Assembly (NCBI GenBank): GCA_002271215.1 | Contig: CP018628.1 | Coordinates: 4,526,001-4,590,000 of the forward strand | Length of the DNA: 64,000 nucleotides | Direction: 5' to 3' | From: Lelliottia jeotgali | GTDB taxonomy: Bacteria; Pseudomonadota; Gammaproteobacteria; Enterobacterales; Enterobacteriaceae | Part shown: piece by piece, positions 9,130 through 19,743 of the stretch | Layout: every line of letters begins with the position of its first letter | Numbering within the stretch: position 1 is the stretch's first letter | Position numbers and translations under genes: made by a program | The notes under the pieces: model-generated | The model's database searches: none | What the model was told of the DNA's origin: nothing | The model's input: only the letters and a program-made list of their open reading frames with translations

Positions 9130-10539
9130 ATGTCCGCTGAACACGTTTTGACGATGCTGAACGAACACGAAGTGAAGTTTGTTGATCTGCGCTTCACCGA
9201 TACCAAAGGCAAAGAACAGCACGTCACAATTCCTGCTCATCAGGTAAATGCCGAATTCTTCGAAGAAGGCAAAATGTTTGACGGCTCCTCAATCGGCGGC
9301 TGGAAAGGTATCAACGAATCCGACATGGTTCTGATGCCAGACGCAACCACTGCGCTCATTGACCCGTTCTACGAAGAGTCTACCCTGATTATCCGTTGCG
9401 ACATCCTTGAGCCAGGCACGCTGCAGGGCTACGACCGCGACCCACGCTCCATCGCTAAACGCGCTGAAGAGTACCTGCGTTCTACCGGCATCGCGGACAC
9501 CGTGCTGTTCGGGCCAGAGCCAGAGTTCTTCCTGTTTGACGACATCCGCTTTGGTGCATCTATCTCCGGTTCCCACGTGGCTATCGACGATATCGAAGGC
9601 GCATGGAACTCCTCCACCAAATACGAAGGTGGTAACAAAGGTCACCGTCCAGGCGTGAAAGGCGGTTACTTCCCGGTTCCTCCGGTCGATTCTTCACAGG
9701 ACATTCGTTCTACCATGTGTCTGATCATGGAAGAGATGGGCCTGGTGGTTGAAGCGCATCACCACGAAGTGGCGACAGCCGGTCAGAACGAAATCGCAAC
9801 CCGCTTTAACACCATGACCAAAAAAGCGGATGAGATTCAGATCTACAAATATGTGGTTCACAACGTTGCCCACCGCTTCGGCAAAACCGCGACCTTCATG
9901 CCAAAACCGATGTTCGGCGATAACGGTTCCGGTATGCACTGCCACATGTCTCTGTCCAAGAACGGTACCAACCTGTTCTCTGGCGACAAATATGCGGGTC
10001 TGTCCGAGCAGGCGCTGTTCTACATCGGTGGTGTTATCAAACACGCTAAAGCGATCAACGCCCTGGCGAACCCAACCACCAACTCTTACAAGCGTCTGGT
10101 CCCAGGCTACGAAGCGCCTGTTATGCTGGCTTACTCTGCCCGTAACCGTTCTGCTTCTATCCGTATCCCAGTGGTTGCGTCTCCAAAAGCGCGTCGTATC
10201 GAAGTGCGCTTCCCGGACCCAGCGGCTAACCCATACCTGTGCTTCGCAGCGCTACTGATGGCGGGTCTTGACGGTATTAAGAACAAGATCCACCCAGGCG
10301 AAGCGATGGATAAAAACCTGTACGACCTGCCGCCAGAAGAAGCGAAAGAGATCCCACAGGTTGCCGGTTCTCTGGAAGAAGCGCTGAACGCGCTGGACGC
10401 CGACCGTGAGTTCCTGACGGCTGGCGGTGTGTTCACTGACGACGCCATCGATGCTTACATCGCCCTGCGTATCGAAGAGAACGACCGCGTGCGCATGACT
10501 CCACATCCGGTTGAGTTCGAACTGTACTACAGCGTTTAA
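9130..10539 (+). CDS. glnA: Glutamine synthetase, type I
   Basis: A 469-residue enzyme that makes glutamine from glutamate, ammonia and ATP; active as a cytoplasmic dodecamer. Start chosen at ATG 9130, giving [10 protein letters not shown] as in E. coli, with GGGAG 8 bases before; an in-frame ATG at 9052 lies in the leader. Visible motifs include DGSSIGGW, the substrate-binding [31 protein letters not shown], the ATP-binding region around [10 protein letters not shown] and the adenylylation tyrosine context NLYDLPPEE near residue 398. Regulated by glnAp1/p2, NtrC, CRP and adenylylation. glnL and glnG follow. Confidence 0.99.
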   Translation: MSAEHVLTMLNEHEVKFVDLRFTDTKGKEQHVTIPAHQVNAEFFEEGKMFDGSSIGGWKGINESDMVLMPDATTALIDPFYEESTLIIRCDILEPGTLQGYDRDPRSIAKRAEEYLRSTGIADTVLFGPEPEFFLFDDIRFGASISGSHVAIDDIEGAWNSSTKYEGGNKGHRPGVKGGYFPVPPVDSSQDIRSTMCLIMEEMGLVVEAHHHEVATAGQNEIATRFNTMTKKADEIQIYKYVVHNVAHRFGKTATFMPKPMFGDNGSGMHCHMSLSKNGTNLFSGDKYAGLSEQALFYIGGVIKHAKAINALANPTTNSYKRLVPGYEAPVMLAYSARNRSASIRIPVVASPKARRIEVRFPDPAANPYLCFAALLMAGLDGIKNKIHPGEAMDKNLYDLPPEEAKEIPQVAGSLEEALNALDADREFLTAGGVFTDDAIDAYIALRIEENDRVRMTPHPVEFELYYSV

Positions 10540-10546
10540 GTTTGAC

Positions 10547-10576
10547 GATTTCAGGCGACCTTTTACGCCTGAAATC
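10547..10576 (+). terminator. 11-bp perfect stem-loop after glnA
   Basis: GATTTCAGGCG and CGCCTGAAATC enclose an 8-base loop just 7 bases past the glnA stop. A T-run (TTTTTTG) begins about 10 bases later, so it is not a textbook terminator. It more likely protects the 3' end or pauses RNA polymerase ahead of the terminator at 10611. Confidence 0.55.
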
Positions 10577-10610
10577 GAAAGCAGATTTTTTGTTGCCGTG
10601 GAAACTTTTT

Positions 10611-10635
10611 AGCCCATCTCCGGATGGGCTTTTTT
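10611..10635 (+). terminator. Rho-independent terminator between glnA and glnL
   Basis: Stem AGCCCATC/GATGGGCT with a TCCG loop followed by six T residues. In E. coli the corresponding terminator is leaky, letting about a quarter of glnA transcripts continue into glnLG; that fraction is recalled, not visible here. Confidence 0.9.
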
Positions 10636-10685
10636 CTCCACCAACAAACTGATCTCACACGCTTTTTACACTGAAAAAGCTATAC

Positions 10686-10702
10686 TGCACTAAATTAGTG
10701 CA
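10686..10702 (+). promoter_or_regulatory. NtrC operator at the glnL promoter
   Basis: TGCACTAAATTAGTGCA is a perfect 8-bp-arm palindrome (17 bp) 23 bases before the glnL ATG. In E. coli NtrC bound to this site represses glnLp, keeping NtrB/NtrC low under nitrogen excess. Confidence 0.9.
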
Positions 10703-10724
10703 CCCAACTCCAGGAGACTGCTTA

Positions 10725-11774
10725 ATGGCAACTGGCACGCTGCCCGATGCTGGGCAGATCCTCAATTCTTTAATCAACAGTATCTTACTGGTCGACGATG
10801 AGCTGGCGGTGCATTACGCCAACCCTGCGGCACAGCAATTGCTCGCCCAAAGCTCGCGTAAATTATTTGGTACACCGCTCCCGGAACTGTTGAGTTATTT
10901 TTCGCTGAATATTGCGCTGATGCAGGAGAGTTTAGCCGCCGGACAGGGCTTTACCGACAACGAAGTCACCCTGGTCATCGACGGACGTTCGCATATTCTC
11001 TCGCTAACAGCACAGCGCCTGCCGGACGGATTAATTTTGCTGGAAATGGCACCGATGGATAATCTCCGTCGACTCAGCCAGGAGCAGCTCCAGCACGCTC
11101 AGCAAATCGCGGCCCGCGATCTGGTACGTGGCCTTGCCCATGAAATTAAAAACCCCCTGGGTGGCCTGCGGGGCGCCGCACAGCTGTTAACCAAAGCGCT
11201 GCCCGACCCGGCGCTTGCCGAATACACCAACGTCATCATTGAACAGGCCGATCGCCTGCGCAATCTGGTGGATCGCCTGCTGGGCCCGCAACAGCCGGGT
11301 ATGCACGTCACGGAAAGCATCCACAAAGTGGCTGAGCGCGTCGTGAAGCTGGTATCGATGGAGTTACCGTCCAACGTGACGCTGATTCGAGACTACGATC
11401 CGAGCCTGCCGGAATTGCCGCACGATCCCGATCAGATTGAACAGGTTCTATTGAACGTTGTACGAAATGCTCTGCAGGCGCTTGGCGCTGAAGGCGGGCA
11501 AATCATTCTGCGCACACGCACCGCGTTCCAACTGACGCTGCATGGCGTGCGCTATCGCCTCGCCGCACGAATCGACGTTGAAGATAACGGGCCAGGTATT
11601 CCTTCGCATCTGCAGGACACACTGTTTTACCCGATGGTCAGCGGGCGCGAAGGCGGAACTGGGCTGGGCTTATCCATTGCCCGTAATTTGATCGACCAAC
11701 ACTCCGGCAAAATTGAATTTACCAGTTGGCCGGGTCATACCGAGTTTTCGGTTTACCTGCCAATAAAAAAATAA
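10725..11774 (+). CDS. glnL: Nitrogen sensor histidine kinase/phosphatase NtrB
   Basis: A 349-residue cytoplasmic two-component kinase that phosphorylates or, with PII, dephosphorylates NtrC. A PAS domain covers about residues 8-75; the H box GLAHEIKNP gives the phospho-acceptor His139; the N box is near NVVRNAL, and the G boxes DNGPGIP and [11 protein letters not shown] are at 284-320. No membrane segment. Start at ATG 10725 ([10 protein letters not shown]) with CAGGAG 9 bases before, as in E. coli. Confidence 0.98.
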   Translation: MATGTLPDAGQILNSLINSILLVDDELAVHYANPAAQQLLAQSSRKLFGTPLPELLSYFSLNIALMQESLAAGQGFTDNEVTLVIDGRSHILSLTAQRLPDGLILLEMAPMDNLRRLSQEQLQHAQQIAARDLVRGLAHEIKNPLGGLRGAAQLLTKALPDPALAEYTNVIIEQADRLRNLVDRLLGPQQPGMHVTESIHKVAERVVKLVSMELPSNVTLIRDYDPSLPELPHDPDQIEQVLLNVVRNALQALGAEGGQIILRTRTAFQLTLHGVRYRLAARIDVEDNGPGIPSHLQDTLFYPMVSGREGGTGLGLSIARNLIDQHSGKIEFTSWPGHTEFSVYLPIKK

Positions 11775-11784
11775 GGTGACGACG

Positions 11785-13197
11785 ATGCAACGAGGGATAG
11801 TCTGGGTAGTCGATGATGATAGCTCCATCCGCTGGGTGCTTGAACGCGCGCTCACGGGCGCAGGGTTAAACTGCACCACCTTTGAAAGCGGCAGCGAAGT
11901 GCTTGATGCGCTCATCACCAAAACTCCGGACGTGCTGCTTTCAGATATTCGGATGCCGGGCATGGACGGGCTTGCGCTGTTAAAGCAAATCAAGCAACGC
12001 CATCCGATGCTTCCGGTCATCATAATGACCGCTCACTCTGACCTGGATGCCGCCGTCAGCGCCTATCAACAGGGCGCATTTGATTATCTGCCAAAACCTT
12101 TTGATATTGATGAAGCCGTCGCCCTGGTGGAACGTGCGATCAGCCATTATCAGGAACAGCAACAGCCGCGCAACGCACCGGTGTTTGGCCCGACAACCGA
12201 TATCATTGGCGAAGCGCCCGCGATGCAGGATGTCTTTCGCATCATCGGTCGTCTGTCGCGTTCGTCCATCAGCGTACTGATCAACGGTGAATCAGGGACC
12301 GGTAAAGAGCTGGTCGCTCACGCGCTGCATCGCCACAGCCCACGCGCAAAAGCCCCGTTTATCGCCCTGAATATGGCCGCTATCCCGAAAGATTTGATCG
12401 AGTCGGAGCTGTTTGGTCATGAAAAAGGCGCGTTTACTGGCGCGAATACCATTCGCCAGGGCCGCTTCGAACAGGCTGACGGCGGGACACTTTTCCTCGA
12501 TGAAATCGGTGATATGCCGATGGATGTGCAAACGCGTCTGCTACGTGTTCTTGCCGATGGGCAGTTTTATCGCGTCGGCGGCTATGCGCCGGTGAAAGTC
12601 GATGTGCGTATTATCGCCGCAACCCACCAGAATCTGGAGCAGCGCGTGCAGGAAGGTAAGTTCCGTGAGGACTTATTCCACCGCCTGAACGTGATTCGCG
12701 TTCATCTCCCGCCGCTGCGTGAACGTCGGGAAGATATTCCTCGTCTGGCGCGTCACTTCCTGCAGGTGGCCGCTCGCGAACTGGGCGTCGAAGCCAAACT
12801 GCTGCACCCGGAAACGGATGCAGCGCTGACGCGTCTGGCCTGGCCGGGCAACGTGCGTCAGCTGGAAAACACCTGCCGCTGGCTGACGGTGATGGCGGCC
12901 GGTCAGGAGGTGTTGATTCAGGATCTGCCCAGCGAATTGTTTGAAGCCACCGCACCAGAAAGCAGTACCGGACAGTCGTTACCCGATAGCTGGGCGACGC
13001 TGCTGGCACAGTGGGCGGATCGCGCGCTGCGTTCCGGTCATCAAAACCTGCTTTCCGAAGCGCAACCTGAAATGGAGCGCACTTTGCTGACAACGGCATT
13101 GCGTCATACGCAGGGGCACAAACAGGAAGCGGCTCGCTTGTTAGGCTGGGGTCGAAACACCCTGACGCGGAAGTTGAAAGAATTAGGGATGGAATAA
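11785..13197 (+). CDS. glnG: Nitrogen response regulator NtrC (sigma-54 activator)
   Basis: A 470-residue enhancer-binding protein. The receiver domain (1-120) has acidic residues DDD at 10-12 and the phospho-acceptor Asp54 in LLSDIRMPG. The AAA+ domain (about 140-370) shows Walker A GESGTGKE, the sigma-54 contact loop [15 protein letters not shown] and Walker [11 protein letters not shown]. The C-terminal Fis-type helix-turn-helix is at [23 protein letters not shown]. Start at ATG 11785, 10 bases after the glnL stop, with AAGGTGA as ribosome site. It activates glnA and other nitrogen genes, and represses glnL. Confidence 0.98.
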   Translation: MQRGIVWVVDDDSSIRWVLERALTGAGLNCTTFESGSEVLDALITKTPDVLLSDIRMPGMDGLALLKQIKQRHPMLPVIIMTAHSDLDAAVSAYQQGAFDYLPKPFDIDEAVALVERAISHYQEQQQPRNAPVFGPTTDIIGEAPAMQDVFRIIGRLSRSSISVLINGESGTGKELVAHALHRHSPRAKAPFIALNMAAIPKDLIESELFGHEKGAFTGANTIRQGRFEQADGGTLFLDEIGDMPMDVQTRLLRVLADGQFYRVGGYAPVKVDVRIIAATHQNLEQRVQEGKFREDLFHRLNVIRVHLPPLRERREDIPRLARHFLQVAARELGVEAKLLHPETDAALTRLAWPGNVRQLENTCRWLTVMAAGQEVLIQDLPSELFEATAPESSTGQSLPDSWATLLAQWADRALRSGHQNLLSEAQPEMERTLLTTALRHTQGHKQEAARLLGWGRNTLTRKLKELGME

Positions 13198-13232
13198 CGC
13201 CTGATGGCGCTGCGCTTATCAGGCCTACGTAT
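13197..13232. repeat. REP palindrome after glnG
   Basis: GCCTGATGGCGCTGCGCTTATCAGGCCTAC-type REP with 7-bp outer arms (GCCTGAT/ATCAGGC), directly past the glnG stop. It lies between convergent glnG and hemN; the next 35 bases hold nothing else I recognise. Confidence 0.8.
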
Positions 13233-13267
13233 TGTCAGCCAGGTCAGCGCAGCACCACCGGGAAATT

Positions 13268-14641
13268 TTAGATCACGCGAGAGAATTGCTGCAGTCGCGC
13301 TTTCTGGCGCAAATAGGCGTCGAAACACATGCAGATATTACGAATCAATAAGCGTCCTTTCGGCGTCACCTGAATCGCCTTATCCGTCACCTCCACCAGC
13401 CCGTCTTTCGCCAGCGGCGCAAGCAGCTTCAGATCTTCAGCAAAGTAGTCGGTAAAGGTGAGTTTCCACTGGGACTCGACGTCTGCAAAATCGAGGCGGA
13501 AGTTGCAGATCAGCGCCTTAATGACATCCCGACGAATGCAGTCATCGCGCGTTAACGCAATACCGCGCCACAGAGCGTTGCCGGTTTCATCCACCTGCTG
13601 ATAATACTGCTTCAGTTCTTTTTGATTCTGCGCGTAACAGTCGCCAATCATGCTGATCGCCGACACGCCCATCCCCAGTAAATCCGTATCACCCTGAGTG
13701 GTATAACCCTGGAAATTACGATGCAACACGCCTTCACGCTGGGCAATCGCCAGCTCGTCATCAGGGCGGGCAAAGTGGTCCATGCCGATAAACTGGTAGC
13801 CAGCTTGTGTCAGAGAAGTGATGGTTTCCTGCAAGATATCCAGCTTTTGCTGCGCAGAGGGCAGGTCAGCATCTTTGATTTTGCGCTGGGCGGCAAACAG
13901 CGTCGGCAGGTGCGCGTAGTTAAAAACGCTCAGGCGGTCAGGATTCAGCTCAGCCACGCGTTTCAGCGTGAAGGCGAAGCTTTCCGGCGTTTGCTTAGGG
14001 AGGCCATAAATCAGGTCGATATTCGTGGAAGTAAATCCGATTTCACGCGCATGATTCAGCAACGCAAAAATAAATTCCTCGTCCTGCTCGCGATTGACCA
14101 GGCGCTGAACTTCTTTGTTAAAGTCTTGAACGCCCATGCTCAGGCGGTTAAAGCCCTCGGCACGCAGGTGATCGAGAACATCCAGCTCTATTTCACGCGG
14201 ATCGACTTCAATAGAAATTTCGGCATCGGCATCAAAACGGAAATTAGCGCGCAGCAAGCTCATCAGACGGCTGATTTGCGCTTTGTTGAGATAGGTTGGC
14301 GTACCGCCGCCCCAGTGAAGCTGACTCACGTTGCGGCCAGCCACCAGCGGTGCACGATGCAGGATTTCCTGCTCTAACGCATCCAGATACTGATCGGCTT
14401 TGTGCTGCTGACGAGTAACGATTTTATTGCAGCCGCAGAAATAGCAGAGCTTATGACAGAAAGGAATGTGAACATACAGCGAAAGCGGGCGCTCAGGATA
14501 ACGCGCAACCGCCTGCAAAAAATCAGCCTCGCCGAAGGATTCAGAGAACTCCAGCGCGGTCGGGTATGAGGTATAACGCGGCCCGGAATAGTTATATTTC
14601 TGGATCAGGGCCAGATCCCAGTCGATGCTTGGTACAGACAT
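13268..14641 (-). CDS. hemN: Oxygen-independent coproporphyrinogen III dehydrogenase
   Basis: A 457-residue radical SAM enzyme that decarboxylates coproporphyrinogen III to protoporphyrinogen IX under anoxia. The radical-SAM cysteines are C62, C66 and C69 in PFCHKLCYFCGC; the following GGGTPTYL loop and the C-terminal HemN domain (LLIRNICMCFD) are intact. I chose ATG 14641, with AAGGAG 9 bases upstream, over the in-frame GTG at 14647, because this gives the E. coli length. Convergent with glnG. Its ribosome site lies within the end of the small reading frame at 14644. Confidence 0.98.
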   Translation of the reverse strand: MSVPSIDWDLALIQKYNYSGPRYTSYPTALEFSESFGEADFLQAVARYPERPLSLYVHIPFCHKLCYFCGCNKIVTRQQHKADQYLDALEQEILHRAPLVAGRNVSQLHWGGGTPTYLNKAQISRLMSLLRANFRFDADAEISIEVDPREIELDVLDHLRAEGFNRLSMGVQDFNKEVQRLVNREQDEEFIFALLNHAREIGFTSTNIDLIYGLPKQTPESFAFTLKRVAELNPDRLSVFNYAHLPTLFAAQRKIKDADLPSAQQKLDILQETITSLTQAGYQFIGMDHFARPDDELAIAQREGVLHRNFQGYTTQGDTDLLGMGVSAISMIGDCYAQNQKELKQYYQQVDETGNALWRGIALTRDDCIRRDVIKALICNFRLDFADVESQWKLTFTDYFAEDLKLLAPLAKDGLVEVTDKAIQVTPKGRLLIRNICMCFDAYLRQKARLQQFSRVI

Positions 14642-14643
14642 GC

Positions 14644-14826
14644 TCACTCCTTCCGTTGGTGTCGCGTTCGTATACGGCGGCCCGTTTTAACCCCATTGCG
14701 GGCTAAAACTCGGGTGCGCAGCCACTTCTGTCGCCGCGACAACCGCCGTAGTTTAACGAATAACCACACCAGATAACATATAACCGGAAGGGTTATAAGG
14801 AGGACTATTGAGCCCGCCGGGTGCAA
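14644..14826 (-). CDS. Possible small membrane protein between yihI and hemN
   Basis: A 60-codon frame starting with TTG, 3 bases past the yihI stop, and ending 2 bases before the hemN ATG. The product would have one hydrophobic segment (residues 6-26, IVLLITLPVICYLVWLFV) and then a very basic tail rich in arginine (about 16 of 34 residues are R or K). The GGTGG before the TTG is a modest ribosome site. The tight packing and the positive-inside pattern support a real gene, but the weak start codon and lack of a remembered homologue do not. It may be a shortened remnant of the DUF2489-type membrane protein found between yihI and hemN in Vibrio relatives. Confidence 0.4.
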   Translation of the reverse strand: MHPAGSIVLLITLPVICYLVWLFVKLRRLSRRQKWLRTRVLARNGVKTGRRIRTRHQRKE

Positions 14827-14829
14827 ATG

Positions 14830-15345
14830 TTAGTTTCCACCTTTCAGCAGACGCATCATATCGTCCTGCTTTTCTTCTTCTTCGTCTTCATCATCGTCGT
14901 AGGAGAGACCGAGCTGCTGCATCAGTTCATCGATACGATCCAGTTTGGCATCTACCCATTTCTGCTCTTCAGCATTCAGGGATTCGCCTGCCTCAAGGCG
15001 TTCCAGCAGCGCGTCCAGGCGCTCATCATTTTCCAGCATATCCAGCTCAGCCTGCGGTGAAAGCATAGGTTTCTCGCTCTTCTTCAGTTTTTGCTGCTTG
15101 ATAACCGGGGTGTCTGTCACGCCCAGTGGAACAGGAGTTTTGCTCCCGATACGCGGATCTTTTAGTTTAGATTGTTGCGCGGCAGAACCGGATGCATTGC
15201 TACCGGTCGCACGGCTACCCGAAGCATGGCCACTGTGCTTTTTCGCACGTTTGCGATCGCGAGCTTCCTGATTCAGTTCTTCACGGGTTTTGCGGTGCGC
15301 TTTTGCCGGGCGTTTAGCGCCCGCTGTGGATGTCGGTTTTTTCAT
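14830..15345 (-). CDS. yihI: Der GTPase-activating protein YihI
   Basis: A 171-residue, highly charged protein. The N-terminal third is basic ([30 protein letters not shown]), followed by a low-complexity Ser/Gly/Ala stretch, then an acidic helical C-terminal half ending in a run of Asp/Glu near residue 155. In E. coli it stimulates the GTPase of the ribosome assembly factor Der (EngA) and times late ribosome maturation. Downstream are the small frame and hemN on the same strand; upstream is csrC. Confidence 0.95.
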   Translation of the reverse strand: MKKPTSTAGAKRPAKAHRKTREELNQEARDRKRAKKHSGHASGSRATGSNASGSAAQQSKLKDPRIGSKTPVPLGVTDTPVIKQQKLKKSEKPMLSPQAELDMLENDERLDALLERLEAGESLNAEEQKWVDAKLDRIDELMQQLGLSYDDDEDEEEEKQDDMMRLLKGGN

Positions 15346-15409
15346 GATGTCTTGTCTTTAAGCCGTTTCTTCAGTATAGAATTGCGGCGAAATCTAGCAG
15401 AAAGCAAGC

Positions 15410-15657
15410 AAAGAAAAAAGGCAACAGAGCAATCTGTCGCCTTTTTTCCTGACTCTCAACCCTTAACGGGTCAAACATTCCGTGTTTGCCAACAACTCGC
15501 CCTGTTTATCCTTTAGCGGATACCGTCCGTGATACGGTTCCTTTTCCCTTTTAAACGCCTCCAGGCGTGTACCATCCCTTGTGGTCCTGAGTCTTCGCCT
15601 CCTGGCGCTCCTGACCCTCTTCCTTAAGTCTTTATCCTGTTGGCATCCTCGCCGTGG
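15410..15657 (-). ncRNA. csrC: CsrC, CsrA-sequestering small RNA
   Basis: About 248 nt between yihI and engB, the E. coli csrC position. Read on the minus strand it has about 14 GGA motifs, several as AGGA or GGAGG in predicted loops (for example CAGGAGCGCCAGGAGGCG), which is the CsrA-binding signature. It ends in a strong terminator (15414-15447) whose T-run and GGCGACAGA stem nearly equal those of E. coli CsrC. The end sections are conserved and the middle diverges. It titrates CsrA, so it raises glycogen, biofilm and gluconeogenic expression. Confidence 0.94.
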
Positions 15658-15662
15658 GTGCT

Positions 15663-15690
15663 ACTTTACCTTTTTCAGTGCACCAGACAA
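15663..15690 (-). promoter_or_regulatory. Putative sigma-70 promoter of csrC
   Basis: On the minus strand TTGTCT (15685-15690) and TAAAGT (15663-15668), separated by 16 bases, end 6 bases before the predicted 5' end. The 5' end itself was placed by aligning to E. coli from memory. In E. coli BarA/UvrY activates this gene from further upstream. Confidence 0.55.
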
Positions 15691-15922
15691 GCCGCTAAAT
15701 AGTCCAAAATAGAACTTTCGGATAATTCCAGATAATCAACCAACTGATTTTAAATGCTTTGTGTTTTTTTCCGTATGAGGATCCTCTTAAATCTCCCATA
15801 GCGATGATGGTCGATGTCTTACAATGCCAATGGTTTTAATCTTGCCCAAGAGCGAAGTGAAAAGCCTTTTGTCTGCATTCAGGTATACTCCCCTTCAGAA
15901 TAAGATTTTAGGAGACGACCCC

Positions 15923-16549
15923 GTGACTAACTGGAACTACCAACAGACGCATTTTGTCACCAGTGCGCCTGATATTCGCCACTTACCGCCCGATACGGGT
16001 ATTGAAGTGGCATTTGCTGGCCGCTCCAATGCGGGTAAATCCAGCGCCCTGAATACGCTCACTAACCAGAAAAGCCTGGCGCGTACCTCAAAAACACCTG
16101 GTCGTACTCAGCTGATCAACCTTTTCGAAGTCGCCGAAGGCAAACGCCTGGTGGATTTACCGGGATACGGTTATGCAGAAGTGCCAGAAGAGGTAAAAAT
16201 CAAATGGCAGCGTGCGCTGGGTGAGTACCTTGAAAAACGCCAGTGCCTGAAAGGTCTGGTTGTGCTCATGGATATCCGCCATCCGCTTAAAGATCTCGAT
16301 CAACAGATGATCCACTGGGGTGTGGCGAGCGAAATCCCGGTGCTGGTGCTGCTGACCAAAGCCGATAAACTGGCGAGTGGGGCGCGTAAAGCACAGCTGA
16401 AAATGGTGCGGGATGCGGCTGTTGAATTTGGTGGTGATGTGCAGATCGAAACGTTTTCATCCCTGAAAAAGCAGGGCGTGGATGTACTGCGTCACAAGCT
16501 CGACAGCTGGTATAACGGCATAGAACCCGCGACAGAAGCGGAAGAGTAA
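15923..16549 (+). CDS. engB: Ribosome biogenesis GTPase EngB (YihA/YsxC)
   Basis: A 208-residue TRAFAC GTPase needed for 50S assembly and cell division. G1 is GRSNAGKSS at 33-41, G2 includes the TPGRT region, G3 is DLPGYG, G4 is TKAD and G5 is SSLKKQG. I chose the GTG start at 15923 ([11 protein letters not shown]), preceded by TAGGAG, since it aligns with the E. coli protein; the in-frame ATGs further up (15824, 15830) would add 33 or 31 unrelated residues. A 12-bp-stem terminator follows its stop. Confidence 0.96.
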   Translation: MTNWNYQQTHFVTSAPDIRHLPPDTGIEVAFAGRSNAGKSSALNTLTNQKSLARTSKTPGRTQLINLFEVAEGKRLVDLPGYGYAEVPEEVKIKWQRALGEYLEKRQCLKGLVVLMDIRHPLKDLDQQMIHWGVASEIPVLVLLTKADKLASGARKAQLKMVRDAAVEFGGDVQIETFSSLKKQGVDVLRHKLDSWYNGIEPATEAEE

Positions 16550-16550
16550 T

Positions 16551-16580
16551 AAAAAAGCGCGGCGATGACCGCGCTTTTTT
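16551..16580. terminator. Terminator after engB
   Basis: 12-bp perfect stem AAAAAAGCGCGG/CCGCGCTTTTTT with a 6-base loop and a T-run on both strands; it can serve engB and also act as a backstop to spf transcription from the other side. Confidence 0.9.
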
Positions 16581-16607
16581 TTGGTCCAAATATTTTCTTT
16601 GCCGCAA

Positions 16608-16716
16608 TAAAAAACGCCCCAGTCATTACTGACTGGGGCGGCTAAAATATTCAGCCAAATCCGATTACGTGAAGTAAAAGGTCTGAAAGATAGAACATCT
16701 TACCTCTGTACCCTAC
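16608..16716 (-). ncRNA. spf: Spot 42 RNA
   Basis: A 109-nt Hfq-dependent small RNA. On the minus strand it begins GTAGGGTACAGAGGTAAGATG and ends in the terminator stem GCCCCAGTCA/TGACTGGGGC followed by six T residues. The sequence appears identical or almost identical to E. coli Spot 42, and it lies between polA and engB as there. It represses galK and many catabolic genes when glucose is present; the gene is itself repressed by cAMP-CRP. A weak -10 (TAGAGT) lies at 16724-16729. Confidence 0.98.
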
Positions 16717-16864
16717 ATCGATAACTCTACTCTTTTTTTATCGCTGGACAAAGCACTTTTTGTAGTTTTTTTTCACTCTTTACATAGGTAAATCTAATGA
16801 TTGTCACAAAGAGCGGGCTGTTATGTTGCTTACTTACATAATCAGCCGCTTTGTCGTCTAACCC

Positions 16865-19657
16865 TTAGTGAGCCTGATCCCAGTTCACCCCACTCCCCAC
16901 TTCCACCAGCAATGGCACATCTAATTTCATGCTGCTTTCCATCAGTTCATGGATCTTTTTCGAGACGGCTTCCAGATCATCCTTGTGCACTTCAAACACC
17001 AGTTCATCGTGAACCTGCATGATCATTTTTACGCGTGGTTTGTCGTTTTCCAGCCAGGCATCAACCGCAATCATGGCGCGCTTGATGATATCCGCGGCTG
17101 TCCCCTGCATCGGGGCGTTGATTGCCGCACGTTCCGCGCCAGCACGGCGAGCCGCATTGCTGGACGTAATATCAGGCAGATACAAACGACGGCCATCCAA
17201 CGTTTCAACGTAGCCTTTTTCCTTCGCCTGGGCGCGGGTGCGTTCCATGTATTCCAGAACGCCAGGATAACGCTCGAAGTAGAGATCCATGTACTTCTGC
17301 GACTCTTTACGCGGAATATTGAGCTGACGGGAGAGGCCAAAAGCGCTCATGCCGTAAATCAGGCCGAAGTTGATCGCCTTCGCGCTGCGGCGCTGTTCGC
17401 CAGTGACACTCTCTAACGGCAAACCAAAGACTTCAGCTGCAGTCGCGCGGTGAATGTCTTTTCCTTCAGCAAACGCGGTCAACAAACCTTTGTCACGTGA
17501 CAGGTGCGCCATGATGCGCAGTTCGATTTGCGAGTAGTCGGCAGAGACAATCAAGTAGTCATTCGGAGCAATAAAGGCCTGACGAATACGACGCCCTTCT
17601 TCATTACGCACCGGAATGTTTTGCAGGTTTGGATCGGTTGATGACAATCGTCCTGTCGCGGCAACCGCCTGATGATAAGAAGTATGAACGCGACCGGTTT
17701 TTGGGTTGATCATCAGCGGCAGCTTATCGGTGTACGTCGATTTAAGCTTCGCGAGACCACGGTATTCCAGAATGACTTTGGGCAGCGGGTAATCCAGCGC
17801 CAGTTCTTCCAGCACCTCTTCAGACGTCGATGGTGCGCCGCCCGGGGTTTTCTTCAGCGGTTTAATTCCCTGTTTTTCAAACAGAATCGTTTGCAGCTGT
17901 TTGGTCGACGCCAGGTTGAAGGGCTCGCCAGCAATATCGTGTGCTTTAAGTTCCAACTCGTTCAGACGCAGGGCAATCTCTTCCGAATGCTTGTGCAGAA
18001 CGGCTGGATCGATTTTAACGCCGTTGCGCTCAATACGTGACAGCACAGGCACCAGCGGCATTTCCACATTCTCGAAAATGTTCAGCGGCCCTTCCTGCTT
18101 TTGCAGTTTCGGGTACATTTTCAGGTGCAATTGCAGCGTCACGTCAGCATCTTCAGCCGCGTAGCGACCCGCTTCTTCCAGGGCAATCTGGTTGAACGTC
18201 AGCTGGTTTTTTCCTTTCCCGGCAATTTCTTCAAAGGTGACGGTTTTATGTTTCAGCCAACGATCGGAAAGTGAATCCATATCATGACGGCCCGCCACGC
18301 TGTTCAGAATGTAAGATTCCAGCATGGTGTCGTAGGCGATACCGCGCAGCTCGATGCCGTAGTTCTGCAAGATGCCGCGATCGTACTTCAGGTTTTGCCC
18401 CACCTTGAGCGCTTTGTCATCTTCCAGCAGCGGTTTGAGCAGCTCAAGCACGCGGTCACGGGAGATTTGGTCCGGCGCGTCCAGATAGTCATGCGCGACA
18501 GGAACATAGGCGGCGATACCCGGCTCTGTGGCAAAGGACAGTCCGACCATATTGGCAGAGATGTTATCGAGGCTGTCTGTTTCGGTATCGAATGCGAAGA
18601 CCGGCGCTTTCTTCAGTTTCTCAATCCAGACGACGAGCTGCGCTTCTTCAAGTACCGTTTCGTAGTTTTCGAAGGAGAGCGTACTGGCTGCTTCTTCCAC
18701 TTCCTCTTCGGCATCAACAACGATGGTCTCTTTTGGCTTAGCGGCAGGTTTCGCGCCTTTCGCCTGCATCCATTTCCCGGCTTCGACGTCGGTTATCCAG
18801 CGTTTAAACTCATATTGCTTAAACAGGCCGAGGAGCTCTTCCGCAACTGGCTGCTGAACTTCGAGTTGTTCGCAGGTGAGTTCCAGCTCAACGTCAGTTT
18901 TGATGGTGGCCAGCTTATAGGAAAGGTAAGCCACATCTTTATTTTGCTCCAGCTTCGCGGCCATGGTTTTGGCACCACGGAACGTCAGCCCGGCGATTTT
19001 GTCTGATTCGGCATACAGCGTATCCAATCCACCGAGTCCCTGCAGCAGCGCCTGCGCGGTTTTCTCACCTACGCCCGGCACGCCCGGAATGTTATCCGAG
19101 GAGTCACCCATCAAGGCGAGGAAGTCGATGATCAGTTCTGGTGGTACACCATATTTGGTGACGACCTCTTCCGGCCCAAGAATGGTGTTAGTCATGGTAT
19201 TGATCAGGGTGATACCAGGCGTAACCAGCTGCGCCATGTCTTTATCACCCGTACTGATCAGCACCGGACGGCCCAGTTTCTCCGCTTCACGTGCCAGGGT
19301 ACCGATGACGTCATCAGCTTCGACACCAGAGACCGCCAGCAACGGCAGGCCCATTGCTTTCACCATAGTGTGCAGTGGTTCAATCTGCGCGCGCAGATCG
19401 TCCGGCATTGGCGGACGATGGGATTTGTAATCCTCAAACAGCTCATCGCGGAACGTTTTACCTTTCGCATCGAATACCACGGCCGCATGGGACGGCTGAT
19501 ATTGAAGGATCAGGCTGCGTAGCATATTCAGCACGCCGTACATCGCGCCGGTTGGCTCTCCTGCGCTATTGGTCAGAGGAGGAAACGCATGATACGCCCG
19601 ATACAGGTATGAAGAGCCGTCGACGAGAATAAGAGGGTTTTCTGGGATCTGAACCAT
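16865..19657 (-). CDS. polA: DNA polymerase I
   Basis: A 930-residue family A polymerase for Okazaki-fragment maturation and repair. The 5'-3' exonuclease domain is at 1-320 (with [12 protein letters not shown] and [17 protein letters not shown]), the 3'-5' exonuclease domain has [11 protein letters not shown] (near 355) and YAAEDADVT, and the polymerase domain has motif [13 protein letters not shown], motif B with [14 protein letters not shown] and motif [10 protein letters not shown]. All catalytic residues are visible. Start at ATG 19657 ([10 protein letters not shown]); codons before it lack E. coli counterparts. Confidence 0.99.
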   Translation of the reverse strand: MVQIPENPLILVDGSSYLYRAYHAFPPLTNSAGEPTGAMYGVLNMLRSLILQYQPSHAAVVFDAKGKTFRDELFEDYKSHRPPMPDDLRAQIEPLHTMVKAMGLPLLAVSGVEADDVIGTLAREAEKLGRPVLISTGDKDMAQLVTPGITLINTMTNTILGPEEVVTKYGVPPELIIDFLALMGDSSDNIPGVPGVGEKTAQALLQGLGGLDTLYAESDKIAGLTFRGAKTMAAKLEQNKDVAYLSYKLATIKTDVELELTCEQLEVQQPVAEELLGLFKQYEFKRWITDVEAGKWMQAKGAKPAAKPKETIVVDAEEEVEEAASTLSFENYETVLEEAQLVVWIEKLKKAPVFAFDTETDSLDNISANMVGLSFATEPGIAAYVPVAHDYLDAPDQISRDRVLELLKPLLEDDKALKVGQNLKYDRGILQNYGIELRGIAYDTMLESYILNSVAGRHDMDSLSDRWLKHKTVTFEEIAGKGKNQLTFNQIALEEAGRYAAEDADVTLQLHLKMYPKLQKQEGPLNIFENVEMPLVPVLSRIERNGVKIDPAVLHKHSEEIALRLNELELKAHDIAGEPFNLASTKQLQTILFEKQGIKPLKKTPGGAPSTSEEVLEELALDYPLPKVILEYRGLAKLKSTYTDKLPLMINPKTGRVHTSYHQAVAATGRLSSTDPNLQNIPVRNEEGRRIRQAFIAPNDYLIVSADYSQIELRIMAHLSRDKGLLTAFAEGKDIHRATAAEVFGLPLESVTGEQRRSAKAINFGLIYGMSAFGLSRQLNIPRKESQKYMDLYFERYPGVLEYMERTRAQAKEKGYVETLDGRRLYLPDITSSNAARRAGAERAAINAPMQGTAADIIKRAMIAVDAWLENDKPRVKMIMQVHDELVFEVHKDDLEAVSKKIHELMESSMKLDVPLLVEVGSGVNWDQAH

Positions 19658-19743
19658 AATGTCCGTGCCTTTAATCAATTAATGGCTAAAGGATGCCACA
19701 GAAGGATGAAAACATCAGTTTTTAGCTCGGAATACAGGAAAAG

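Noticed and set aside
16765..16790. CRP site upstream of spf
   Set aside because: A GTGA half-site with an A-run is present but the second half is poor, so I did not list it although E. coli spf is CRP-controlled.
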